A DNA stretch of 64,000 bases, taken from contig MU404078.1 of the NCBI GenBank assembly GCA_022695795.1, positions 124,001-188,000 on the forward strand, written 5' to 3'. The notes beneath the pieces are model-generated. The model did no database searches, was not told the DNA's origin, and saw only the letters and a list, made by a program, of their open reading frames with translations. Made by a program: the position numbers and the translations under genes. Shown one piece after another: positions 36,813-49,028 of the stretch (position 1 is its first letter; the number at the start of each line of letters is the position of its first letter). This stretch comes from Biscogniauxia marginata (taxonomy: Eukaryota > Ascomycota > Sordariomycetes > Xylariales > Xylariaceae).

Positions 36813-37632
36813 ATCACGTATATGTAGGGTTATGCAATATTCTAGGGTTGCTCTATATCCGTTAAGATGATCCACCGGAGTAATTAGGTTCTATTGCTTG
36901 GTAGTTGTAATTGAGACTCTGAACACGCAGACTGATAATCGCGCCCATCGCTCATTATAGCAACCAGTGTAGAGACAACCAATAAATAATGATTCTTCAC
37001 AATGAATATATTTTTGCATTTTCTAGCGTCTCACCCACGTTAGGTGCGTATGATTCAGCAAACTGAGAATAGTATTACATGATATACGGCTATAAGCGGG
37101 TGATGAGACAGCTAAATATAGTATGGCTAATCAGAGATCCATGTTGCTGATTTCAAACATTGTGCAGCGCCCCTATCCGATGTAGTTTTCTAGCTTGTAT
37201 GTTGATATTTAGGTATACACCTTATTCTACCTTAGTATATCATGATTAACAGTTGGCACACAAGGCGTGCAGTTGCATAGTTGCAATGTGGTCTGCATTC
37301 AGGGTGTGTAACACAGCAGTTATCTCCATCCCTAAGAAAGATTGTCAAGGTAGCATAGTCCACAATCCCGCTTACGACAACAATGTGTTGCAATTAATAA
37401 CTGCAAATAATATGTTATGTGTCACATTTTCTATCTACTGTAACTACGGTATGCCCCACACCAGCTATTGATGTTTTCTTGCCACTTGGAGAGCAATAAA
37501 CCTATTCCTCGAACCTTTTCTGAGGGCCTCGACTCTTTCCCTTAGGTTCTTCATTCTGATTTCCACTTGTGGTCTCACCCAACTAATAAGGTCCAACTCT
37601 CCAGAGCATACTTTGAAACATTATTTGCAAAT
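36813..37632. other. Spacer between the UbiA and GMC genes
   Basis: A/T-rich, no coding signal; should contain the promoter of the GMC gene. Confidence 0.5.
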
Positions 37633-39534
37633 ATGTCCGCAGAACTCTACGACTTTGTGATTATTGGGGGGTACAGCTGGTCTTGTTGTGGCTAATCGTC
37701 TTTCTGAAGACTCAAGCCAACGTGTACTCGTCTTAGAAGCTGGGTTACATCATAGCGAAGATCCACGAGTTAAGACTCCTGGATTCTACCCAATATTGTC
37801 CGGATCAGAACTTGACTGGGACTTCAAGACCGAGGCTCAGGTGTGTACATTCTCTGCTGTTTGGAGTTCTGGGGCTGACCTCAATGCCAGTCTACCCTCA
37901 ATGGAAGATCAATCAGCCTGCCTCAGGGCAAGGCTCTAGGCGGTTCAACTGCCATTAACGCCCATGTCTTCGTCCCCCCTGCAAAGAGTCTAGTCGATGC
38001 CTGGGGTACACTAGGGAACGAAGGATGGAATTGGGACACACTCAAGAGTTATTTCGCCAAGTGCTATACCTCTCCACCCGTTGACAAGGTTCTAAATAAG
38101 GAACTTGGAATAGACGAGTGGACTTCCAAGAGTGATACCAAAGGCCCAATTCAGACTTCCTTCTCAGGTGACTCGTCTCATCCTATCCGCGAGGCTTGGG
38201 CAAACACCTTTAAAGCCAGTGGATACTCTATGGCAAGTGATCCCTTCCTCGACGAATCAGTTGGAGCATTTAGTTGTTTTGCGAGTATTTACTTATCCAA
38301 GAAAGAGAGGAGTTATGCCACCTCAGGATACTATGACCCTGTTAGAGACCGGAAGAACCTGCGTGTCATCACGAATGCGTTCGTCGAGAAGATTGTATTC
38401 GAAAAGACTTTGCTTGAGACAGGTGACGAGGCGACACACGCTACAGGAGTCCGGTACAAGTGTAACGGTGAAACCAAGACCGTCTCGTGTACCAAGGAGG
38501 TCATCCTTTCTGCGGGAGTCTTGCAGTCGCCGAAGGTACTCGAGCTGTCAGGGATTGGTGATGCGGAATTACTTAAAAGCCACAGAATACCACTTGTCGA
38601 GAACCTATCGGCAATTGGAGAGAACCTCCATGATCACCTCCTCTGTAGTATAAGTTACGAGGCAGTAGATGACTTGGATACACTTGATGATCTCGTTCGA
38701 CAGGATCCCGAAGCAATAACGGAGGCTGTGCAAGAATACACCACAAACCAGACTGGGTTGCTCACATCTGTTGGTGTAAACACATACGCATATCTCCCTA
38801 TACTTGGGGAAGATCACGAGGGAATAAAGAAACTGCTCGATCAAAACAGGCCTCCTCCAGGAATCCGCTCGGAAGAAGTTAGAGCTAGAGCATACTATGA
38901 AGTCGCCGAGAAGACGTTGCTTAACCCTAAGGAGCCATCTGGTGCTTATCTTTCAGCATTAGCACAGCATATTCTCCCAGTCGCCACAGACTCTGCCATA
39001 CCTCCAGGCCCGGTGCTGGGGAAATTCCTCTCTATAGGGCTCATGCTCTCTCAGCCTCTCTCTCGTGGGAGCGTCCACATTCGTTCTTCGGCGCCTTCAA
39101 CTACTCCTATCATTGATCCTAGATATCTTTCGAACCCGATCGATATCGAGGTTATGGCGCGACACATGCGTTATATTGATACTATTGCCGCCTCGTCGCC
39201 TCTCAGCAAATTACTAAAGAAGCCACTTAGCCGTCGCGACCCGGCTTCCAACTTTATCGACATAGAGGATGCAAAGAAGTATCTCCAAGCAAGCTCTATC
39301 TCGATGTGGCATTTGGCTGGTACCTGTGCGATGTTGCCAAAAGAGAAAGGTGGAGTCGTGGATAACGAACTCAAGGTCTACGGGGTCCGAAACCTCCGGG
39401 TTGTAGATTCTAGTGCAATTCCGCTCGTCAGCACTGCTAACCTACAAGCCACCGTTTATGCCTTTGCCGAGAGAGCGGCTGACTTGATCAAGAAGGCATA
39501 CAAGCTGAAAATGGGAGGAGTAATTTCGCTGTAA
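37633..39534 (+). pseudogene. GMC oxidoreductase (FAD) with a frameshift in the FAD-binding motif
   Basis: Two exons (37633..37840 and 37891..39534) around a 50-base intron. The start MSAELYDFVIIGG is in one frame and TAGLVVANRLSEDSSQRVLVLEAG in another; the break is a run of six G (37666-37671), where the family motif GGGTAGL would need eight. The rest is open: LPQGKALGGSTAINA, EVILSAGVLQSPKVLELSGIG, and the C-terminal catalytic block MWHLAGTCAMLPKEKGGVVD with NLRVVDSSAIP and ANLQATVYAFAERAADLI. Total is about 617 residues, normal for the glucose-methanol-choline family, which oxidises alcohols or sugars with FAD. Because the only defect is in a homopolymer, a sequencing or assembly error is as likely as a real mutation. 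Substrate unknown; the partner may be the neighbouring UbiA product. Confidence 0.85.
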
Positions 39535-42010
39535 CTATAATTATAGCTATTCCCCAGGCCGTAGTTGTGCGTAAATGCGAAACTACCTGGTTATCGCGAC
39601 TGAATAGAACTCGATTGGACTCGCTGTTGGATTGGTAGCTATGGAAAGGGATGGCGGGGGGTCAGGGATGAAGGAGCTCGGGCTGGATCGCTATGTGGAG
39701 TGTTGTCAGGATCATCGGAGCATAATACCTTAAAGACATCTAGATCTAAGAAAATGATATTCTCGTGAGGGGTCGTATGAATCCATGCCGGTCTGACCAT
39801 GTGGGTTATGCAGGGTGGTCGGTGTGATCCTTGGTTTTCGGTATACCGAACGATATTATGTGAAACAATTCTGTCACTGTATAGGTTACCAATTATTGGC
39901 CAGGGTTTCCCACGAAACTACATATTCGACATCTATCTTATGTAGGTAGTTGGTCAAAAAAGAACACACACGATTTGCCACTATTTCCTGTAGTTGAATT
40001 TCTACTTTGTTAATGCAGCAATGAACGACACGGCTAGGTTTTTGGTTGAAACTCGCTTAGGCCTTACATGCTTGCATTGAAAGCTACCTGCCCAATGATT
40101 GGAATCTGGGATTAGTCCTACAACCAACGCAACTTTCGGTCGTTACATGACCTCGTAGGTATATATATAGACATGCTAAACACCCGCCTTGCATGGAATA
40201 AATCAGATGATAGAAGGCAGCCCCAGCAAGTTTAAAATATATTTGGAAATTATTGTCCCATGGGTACCTATGTATATTTGAGCGCTGTCAATGATAATTA
40301 GCAAAATGTATGGTTATGCACTCTTATATGAACCGTGGGTATTGATAACATGTGCTTTATAACAAATACTGGGTAAACTGGTCGTAGATGTAGGAGTAGA
40401 TGTAAGGCCCCTGGTCTGGTAACTTTTTTTATAGAAACTAGCAACGATTTGACAACTGACAACTAATATTGGGAGTTATACGCATCTTGTTTTTGAACCA
40501 CTGTTGATCTCGAATAGGGAGCATAATTTGGTGAAGAATCAAAAATAATCAACCGTTAAGAATAGGAACTTTACGCTTGAAACTACATATGCTGTGGGAT
40601 AATGCACGCGGACTGCATGCAACCAGAATAATGTATTATCAGAATGGCTTGTCGTCCATTGATCTGAGTTCCCTACTGAAAGATGAGTCATCTAGGAGTT
40701 TCTCTATGTATAGGTAATTACTTAAGTACTAAGGTCATTTGGTGCATCTTTTATCAAAAGCTGTCATGGAAATCTTCCTGTTCCGTGTCGTCAATGCGGA
40801 AATCACAAGACGATAGCCGGTCATCTCTGTAGCAAAGTTGATTCTGATCTTCTATAATAACCTGGAATTGTCACGGACATGTGGCCCTGGATTAAGATGT
40901 ATATGTGATACTTAGTAGGTGGGCCTGGAGAGGAGCTTCCCCTCTCCAGCGCAACAACAAGTTATATCCGTACCCTTACAGGAATCATTAATGCTATTTT
41001 ATATTGAATCATGAATATCGGCTTCACCCATATGCGTCGTAATCTACTACGAGTATTTTCTAACGCGGAGATGTTGATTACTTCAAATAGATAATCGCCG
41101 ATTCCAGGCAAGGGCTTTGGAACGTTCACTACATTCAGCAGGGAATAGATCGGTAATACAGATGTAATAGTGGGATTATACTAGAGGCACCAATCCACCA
41201 ATTGGATAACAACCACCACCACCACCGGGAAAAATCAAACCAAATCCAGGCACAAGTGCATGACAACAATCTGCAAGGGTGGGTCTTCCACGTTCCGGGT
41301 TCTTACTCCTCAGCAACAAGATCATGAAGCGAAGACTGGAGCAGGGTGGGCTAGAACATCAACGCGTCCGGGTACACGGATCAACGCCCGGAAGCTGCCT
41401 CGGACGCATGCCTATAGTTGGACTACTCTCCAAGAACTTGATTAGTCGTCCGTGCTTAACTATATCTTCACCGGCTACCTATCTGGAGTCTTGGACGATA
41501 AAATTCCAAACGAGCTAAGGTTGACGAGATGGTTACGCGAGCGCTAGTTGCTGGGCAATGGGATCCTTGGTTTTCCGACAGCGGTAGTCAACGTCCTAAA
41601 TAGCTGTGGACGGAGCTGAATGCCCAAGGGGCCAGCTGGACGGGGTCTCCGACTGGCATCGGCATTGCCACTAGCAACTAGCACCAACGCTCAGATATCC
41701 ACGCCCACAAATCGAGATACAGCACTTCAATAGTGCGATCTACGGATTTGTTCGAGACTGATATTGTCAAGGAATGAAACACGATTCTCGGGGAAATATG
41801 GATGTAGGCCACGTTGACCATACCCAGGCAAGAGTCTAGTTTTGACTCGCCACATTCTAGGCCATAAAAACGCTCTGCCCCGTCCCAGTGCCTCGTAGCT
41901 GAAGCTTTTGTTCCCTTTGTTCCCTCTTGCGACTGAAATTGGCCGCAACCACGTCGAAGACGTTCACGAAATACCTAGAGAGTGTTAGCTTCCTAGCCAG
42001 ACTGAACGTC
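39535..42010. other. Intergenic, contains copy 2 of the hairpin repeat
   Basis: A/T-rich with no supported gene. Part of 41250-42010 could hold an upstream exon of the ankyrin gene; ORFs at 41260-41518 are short and unrecognised. Confidence 0.45.
40896..40980 (+). repeat. 85-bp dispersed hairpin repeat, copy 2
   Basis: Second copy of the element at 34390-34474. Here the inverted repeat is perfect: CTGGAGAGG-AGCTTCC-CCTCTCCAG, a 9-bp stem with a 7-base loop, followed by CGCAACAACAAGTTATATCC. It lies about 1 kb upstream of the ankyrin gene. Confidence 0.8.
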
Positions 42011-44817
42011 ATGGTTGCCGATAGATCCCAGAAGACAGCCCTCGGGCACTGTCACAAGGCGACAGTTCTTGGGAACATGATCGCAATCCATATGCTTGAA
42101 TACATAACCACAGTGACACATCCTCATGAGGGATTCGAAGCGCTAGCTCACGAGTTCATGGATGTGTGTCATATTATGTGGTCGGTTGAGGCTGGTCTCG
42201 TTGACTGCTCACAGTCACACCAGACGCTGCCGCTGGATATGACGCAGGAGTTGGATCGGAAATTCCAGACAACTCATGCTGATTTCCAAGCCTTGGACCA
42301 CTGGCTTTCACGGTCCCTCAGCGAAGAAAAGCGAGGTACGGGCGGGAAGCTAACCAGGGGTTGGAGGAAAATGTTTTCAGGCAATGAGGTCTCTAAGATG
42401 AGGGAGGCTCTCGCCAAGACAAAAGAGGCATTGAGAATGAGCGCGATCGTTTTCCAATGGTCTCTCGGGAAGGCTAAAATCGACGAATCGCTTGGGATCG
42501 GATACACAGCTCTCACCGCAGCTTTGGACCGGATAGAGAGAGTCGCACCAAGCACAAGCAATTCGAGCTCAGCCCAGTCTAAACCGAAGACGGTCAATTC
42601 GCACGTTATTGAGGTCGCCGAGAAAGAGATTCCTCTTCCGGTTGAGACCCTCTCACCTCCACGGGAATCCACGGTGAGATCGTCTACAAGCCTTTCGCCA
42701 TCATCCTTACCCCCTCGCGGCGATAGTATCGTACATCAACTTCCCGACCTCCGGACGGATGTCAGTTGGTCGGAGCTGGGCCAAATGGAATTCGGCCGAA
42801 AAAGCACGACCTCACGCCACACCGCCTCAACCCGGAGCGCCCAAAGCCGGGCCATAGTGTCTTCTGACACACACGAAGATCTAAGAGCAAATGGAATTGC
42901 TGAGATCGAAAGCCTTACGGTAGGCGACGAGCCTGTTACAGAGACCCGGCCAATCAAAGTCGTCCGGTCTAATGTGAATCCCTCGAAGATGCCCCGGTGG
43001 GTTCCCCGGGATACAGTTGGAGCAAATGCACCGTCTCTGAAACAAAACTTGCTCGCTGCTATTCGGGAACGAAACCATAAGGCTGTAGAGCAGCTGCTCG
43101 ACCGTGGTGTATCACCAGATATTGGCCCAGAGCATCATGCCCTTGGAGAAGCCATCGCCCATCATGATATTGAGATAGTGCGTACATTGTTGCTATTTGG
43201 GGCAGACCCGAACGCTGCAGACAGGAATAGTGCAACGCCTCTTATGACGGCTGTAGAAGAGTCGTTTCTAGACGCCGCATCTCTTCTGCTCAAGTATGGG
43301 GCCAATCCAAACATGGCTCCAACACCGAACCAAAACTCCTCGTTTGCACTCTCGGTCGTAAAAGAAGACACAGACTTCATTCGCCTCTTCCTGATGTATG
43401 GCGGAGACGTCAATTATGTCATGACCGACGGTGAGACAATTCTGACCAAGTCCATTCACAAAAATTCCAACAAGATTCTCGTCAACGCGATACTCGATTA
43501 TGGTGCCGACGCCAACGGCAAGAACAAGGAGGGCAAGACCGCTCTCTTCGAGGCCATAACGGCCGGTCGTGTTGATCTCGTCACATCGTTACTAGACCAC
43601 GGCGCGAATCCTAACCTTCCAGGTCCGAAGCACATGCTCTGGCCAGCGATGTCCGAGCCAGCGTGTCTCAAGGTCTTGCTTGCCCATGGTGCAGACCATA
43701 GAAAGACGCCAGGTATTATGGAGCTAGCCACGTCGATTAACAACATGGAATCGATCAAGATATTGCTCAAGGCAGGCGTGAATCCGAATTCTAAGAAGGA
43801 CGGAACCTATACTCCCTTGTGTTCGGCTATTCGAGACAACCGCCCTGATATCTTCCACTTGCTACTAGCAAATGGCGCCGATCCCAACGTCCCGGCGGCC
43901 GAGTATCCGACTTTCAAATGTGTGACGCACTTCCGAACACATTTCTTAGCGCCGCTGAAAGCTGCTGGCGCCAATCTCAACCATCCCAAGGGCATCATCG
44001 AGACAGCGGTGCAGCACAACAATAGTGAGTAACTTCTCGGTCCTTCCAGTGAACATTTCCGATATTGGAGTATTGACTGACCTGACATGATATAGCCGAG
44101 GCATTGAAATGGCTCCTCGACCATGGTGTATCGCCGAACGACGCGGCGCCAGACACCAAGGCGACACCACTCACAACTGCAATCCGAGAGAACAAGCTCG
44201 AGCTAGTAGAGCTACTCCTCAGCCGCGGCGCCAACCCTAATGTCCGGGGCCAAGACTGGCCGGTGTGCATGGCGGTGAAGCATCCCGCGATCCTAGAGCG
44301 GCTCCTACCAGCTTTGGAGCAGCCGCGCGCGTTCAAGGGTCTCATGGAGATGGCTGTCAGCGCAGATCAGCTAGAGAGTGTAAAGCTGCTGCTAGCAGCT
44401 GGTGTCAGCGTCGAGGACCGCAACGGTGGCGTGTTTTCGCCGTTGACGACTGCGATCCGCGAACGCCACAAGGAAATCGTTCGATACCTGCTCCACGAGG
44501 CGGGAGCGGACCCGAACGCGCCGGGAGAGCACCTCCCCATCGTCAAGGCGCTCCGGCGTTACGAGGAGGGCGATACAGACATCATCGAGATGTTACTCGC
44601 CCGGGGTGCCGACCCCAACAAGGTCTATCGGGGCCACAACGCCGTCATTCAGGCCATCGAGATGGGCGACGCCCACGTGTTGCGTATGTTGATCGAGCGG
44701 TGCGGTGTTGACCTCAACGCCGTCGACGATGCGGGCAGGACGCCCCTCGAGAACGCGGAGATGAGGGGATGGGACGAGGGCAGGAAGATCCTGCTCAAGA
44801 GCAAGCAGGTCGCGTGA
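42011..44817 (+). CDS. Ankyrin-repeat protein with a three-unit higher-order repeat
   Basis: Two exons (42011..44024, 44096..44817) around a 71-base intron (GTGAGT donor, ATATAG acceptor) give 911 residues from the first ATG. The open frame runs upstream to 41927 without a Met, so an earlier exon is possible. Residues 1-185 are helical (LGHCHKATVLGNMIAIHMLEYI, MREALAKTKEALRMSAIVF) and resemble N-terminal domains of fungal ankyrin or NLR-like proteins. A disordered Ser/Pro-rich linker follows. From about residue 342 to the end I count about 18 ankyrin units with LLLxxGADPN-type ends; from unit 6 on they come in sets of three (see findings). No NACHT, NB-ARC or kinase motif is present. Role unknown; ankyrin arrays bind proteins. 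Confidence 0.88.
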
Positions 44818-45148
44818 CTATATGGTTCGGCAATTTCCTGGGGGCCTACCTAATAATCAGAGACGCGGGGGTTGTTTAATACTGGACGACTGATGGATTG
44901 TCCACGAAATGTAATAACAGATATCCAAGTGCATAATATGCGACAGTCATACCTTTCCTATGTAACACGAAGGATGGAAAACGAGATGTATAAGAAGGCA
45001 ACCACGCGGTGTTTTCCCTATGTATACATATTATTCAAAACTTGATCATAATTACTTAGTTTAATTAAGTCTGGTTACTCGTATATATGAAGTAGGAATC
45101 GAATTGTTACGGTTAATTGGAAGTTGTAGGGATATATCGTCCAAATGA
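44818..45148. other. Spacer between convergent genes
   Basis: The 331 bases between the stop codons of the ankyrin and amine oxidase genes; A/T-rich 3' flanks only. Confidence 0.6.
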
Positions 45149-47073
45149 TCAAAGTCCAATAGAGTTGAAGGCTTTCAGGCTTGTCATCTCTCCACAGAGA
45201 CTGACCCCTGACACGCCCAGATGAGTCGGAAAATTGTACTCGGAGTCGGAATTCTTCTCCGGCGTCCAGCGGCGAAACGGCCGTGAGGGGTCTCCGCCGC
45301 TGTACATGGGCCTGTCGAGCCTGAACTCAAAGGTCACTTTCGAGACCTCGGGCGGACAACCTGAGGGCCCCGGGACGGCTTTCGCGGCAGCCGGGGGCAT
45401 AATCGGAGCTTCGTTGACCTTCTTCTGACTTACGTCGGCGCTGCTCTGCCGCTCCGCATCACCCACGAGCGGCCCAAGCGGCGGCAGGTTCGGTTTCGCA
45501 AGCATGTCCTGTACGACACGCAACGCCGAGTCAGCGGCGCCGGAGATCCAGGTGTGATGGTACGAGAGGTGCTCGCCGGCGAAGAAGACGTTCCGCTCGG
45601 GCTGGCGCGCGACGTCGAAGCGCGCGCGGAACTGGCCCGGCAGGAACATGGCGTCGCCGGTGGCGGTCGACTGCGACCAGACCGCGTCCGAGGTCTCGAT
45701 GAGCAAGTCGTGGACATTCACTTCCTTGTACATCTCGGCGAGGCATTCGAGCGCGAGACTGCGCCGCTCGAGGGGCGTTAGGGGCAGCCAGTTCGATGCA
45801 TCTGTCATCCTAGGAGACAGATACCACACTTAGTTACTTTGAAATTACAGGGGGGTGTTCTCGGTTTGTCATGGGAATGAGGAAAAGAAAAAAGGGGGCG
45901 GGGGCAGCTAGCTAGCTTACCACGCGTATATAAGAAGAACGCCTGGTCCGTCTTCTCCGATGCCGTTCGATGGGAAGACAATCCATCGAATGGGAAGGTC
46001 AGTTGTGCTCTGCCCACCCTCAGACGGGCTCGGGCCCATCTTCTCCCAGAAGCGCTCCTTAAACCGCATGCCCATCTTGTACAGCGCCTCAAAGTGCATA
46101 GATCGGATAGCCATCTCCTTCCCGACGCTCCAGCTGGGGCGCTCGGCAATCATCCTCAAGGCCGCAGGGGGGATCGCGAGCACGACACGGTCAAACTCGG
46201 CGCTCACCGTCCCGTTGTACCCCGTAGCCGTGATCCGCACACCTTGGCCAACCTCCTCGAGCCCCGTCACACGCGCACCGAACGTGATGTTGTCGTACCC
46301 CACTAGGTCCGCCATCGCCTGAGGCAGTCGGCTCATGCCCCGATCGATGGTCCTCCAATCAGTCTCGTTGAAGTCCATGTTCTGCATGACGAGCTCGGGT
46401 ACGCTGAGGGAGAATTGGTTCGTTTGCGAGGTCACCGTCTCGACGAAGTCGATTACTTCGTCCGGCCAACCCATCACAGACTTACAGTAGTGTCGAAAAG
46501 TGTAATCGTCGAATTTCTCCACGATTTCTTTGAACGCCTTCTCGAAATCCTTCTTGAGATTGTCGATGAAGTGGCCGATAGCTTCACGGAGGAGGTCCTG
46601 GGCCGATTTGTCTTTATATACTTCTGGAACCTCCCAACCGACGAGGGCTGGAGTGGAAGAGGATGCCTGAACCTCGGGTCGGTGCCCATTGATGTATATA
46701 GAGTTTCCAGGGGCCGTCAAGACGTATTTTATCAGGTCTATCCGTTTGTCCTCCGACACTCGAGAGTTGAGGTGGCTAACAAGGTCGAAGACGATTTTGT
46801 GGAAATCCGAATTGGGAATGCGCATGGCACCGGCCTCGAAGTACTGATCCTTCTCGGTCGTGAAGTAGTGGGTGTAGACACGACCCCCGATGCGTCCGGT
46901 GCCCTCGAAGATGCGAACACGGTGACCCTCGCGTTGAAGAAGAAGTGCTGTGTATAGTCCCGAGATGCCACCACCAACAATACCAACGTCAAGAGCTAGA
47001 TCGTGATAGGTTTATTAGCTGGGTCAATGACAGGTCACACATGGTTATATGATGTATGGTACTAACGAGCCAT
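45149..47073 (-). CDS. FAD-dependent amine oxidase (L-amino-acid oxidase-like)
   Basis: Three exons: a 7-base first exon (47067..47073), 45921..46995 and 45149..45809; introns 71 and 111 bases; 580 residues. Splicing of the tiny exon gives MAPLDVGIVGGGISGLYTAL, a complete N-terminal FAD-binding motif; RIGGRVYTHYF is the usual second flavin motif, and FEAGAMRIP matches the amino-oxidase family. The C-terminal FAD block is ERNVFFAGEHLSYHHTWISGAADSALR. No signal peptide. Such enzymes turn amines or L-amino acids into imines with hydrogen peroxide release. After the flavin block comes an extra tail of about 110 residues (disordered, then VTFEFRLDRPMYSGGDPSRP) that is not part of the core fold. 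The substrate is not readable from sequence. Confidence 0.92.
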
Positions 47074-49028
47074 ATTGCAAAATGCCTGCTATCGGCTATA
47101 ACCACAGGGTACGCAAGAATATCTTTTTCTATAACATAAGGGTAGTTTAGAGAGAGGTTTGTGTATTCGATATGGTCTATGCCGCATCGATGTAGTATGC
47201 AAAATCAGCCCTCATTTATACCCAGGCCAACAGAAAAAGCTTGTATAGCTAGTTTTCGTCCCAACACATCTTGTATCTAGGACACAATTGCCGTTTGAAC
47301 TTCCAGCTCACTGACTTCCCCGCTTTCAGGTCACACATGTCTCAGATGCATATTGACAATAGTCACTTCAGATTTAATACCAGTGAGGTTCTACAGTAGC
47401 AAAATTGCAGTAGAAACCGAACCAATCTTTCATTATGAGGACTGAAAATCTCTCTAGGAGAAGAGAACTCTAAGCGAGGTACGCATCTTAATGGGTCTCA
47501 AAGTCATATGGTGGCTTTGGAATCACAAAGCCTGCCTCGTATGTACCTCAAGAGTAACTGCAGCTTCCCGAAAAGAGCGTCAACGGCTAGGATCTTCACT
47601 ATTCATACAGGTTAGGGACTGGATACTGCATAAGTGAGATCGCATGCGAGTGAGAAATTCAATGACCTGTCAGCTTTCATGATAATTGGTATTATGGGGC
47701 ACTGATACGGAATAGATATATAATTTCACATTCTGGGCGATGTAGTTTAGGGTTACATTGGCTAATCATGAGGCTGCAGTTAGACTCGGTAGAGGCACGG
47801 CTTACCAGCTGAAATCACCCAGAAAGGAAATGATGGAACTGGACAGGGTCAGAGGAAGGTATCTCACTGGCTGAGGCCATTCAAAACAGAGAGCAGCGGA
47901 ACCCGAGTCATCTTGATTGAAGAATGGAATTAGCAGTACGACCAGAGCTGCTACGGTTAGTGATATCTCTCACCTGAGACAATTTAAATATCAGGATCCC
48001 CAGGATGCAATTCAAACAATACCACCTCTAATATTGCAGTAACCTCCAGTAACCGCCTCACTTTTCCTTCGAAGCAATCGGTCAAGACTGTGATTTGGCT
48101 TTAGTTACTGATACATCAGTTAGTACATATGATATCCACGTAATCTGAAGAAAACAAGTTGATAGCTAGATAAAGACAACGAATAAGCGAAAGAAGTGAC
48201 TTCGTGTTCTAGGAGAATTTTAGAAAGGTATCTAAAATAAGCATCTCCCGTCCCCAGTATATAAACAAAATGGTGACAATTTACTACTTACCACTGAATG
48301 CAACTATTTTTATGCATTTCGTAGCCAACTTTGGGCATATAACTGCTTCCTTCTACTAACAGTTATAACGCATGAAATATTATACATGACAGTAGTCGAG
48401 TCCCTTCACTTTGATCATATTATATAAACTTATAAGGTACCTAGACAAGTATATATCACAATACTGTCTAAAATTCATAAGGTAAAAGTCACGTGGAGAA
48501 ATGCCATCGTTGTTAGTCACGTGTAGAATAGAGATAGTGCCATTTTAGATACTGAAACCCCCTAGTGTGGGAGACTTTTAATACAAAGTAATCATTATTC
48601 ATAAGTAATAATAGTATGTGGTTATTAGGCCGAGATTTGCAGATAGTATGCCGGGATGTCCAATAGAATACGCATTAATTACGTAGAATATGCAAAACGT
48701 GAAAAGCTAATGTGTCATCGTGAGAGAATTGGAGGTGACGAACGGCCCGAAAGTGAAAAGGAGATGAGGGGATACTAGGAATGAATGGACCAAAAGGTCT
48801 CGGGCGAGGTTCGGCAATTACCCCGACCGAGGGGAGGCTCTGAAACTACTCTTCGACTCTCATCAAGACAAGACATAACCATTGAAATCATCAATTGAAA
48901 TTTATTTCCGGGCTACACTCTCTATACCCCGTATTAGAGAAAGTATTGTATACTCCGGACAGGCTCTAACTGTCGGTTGTGGTCGTGGATATCGCTATAG
49001 CTTTGAGATCGTACGAGAAAATATCATA
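47074..49028. other. Shared upstream region of divergent genes, no gene seen
   Basis: Separates the amine oxidase (minus) and the Gfo/Idh/MocA gene (plus), which point away from each other. A/T-rich, no supported ORF, no clear microsatellite. Confidence 0.5.
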
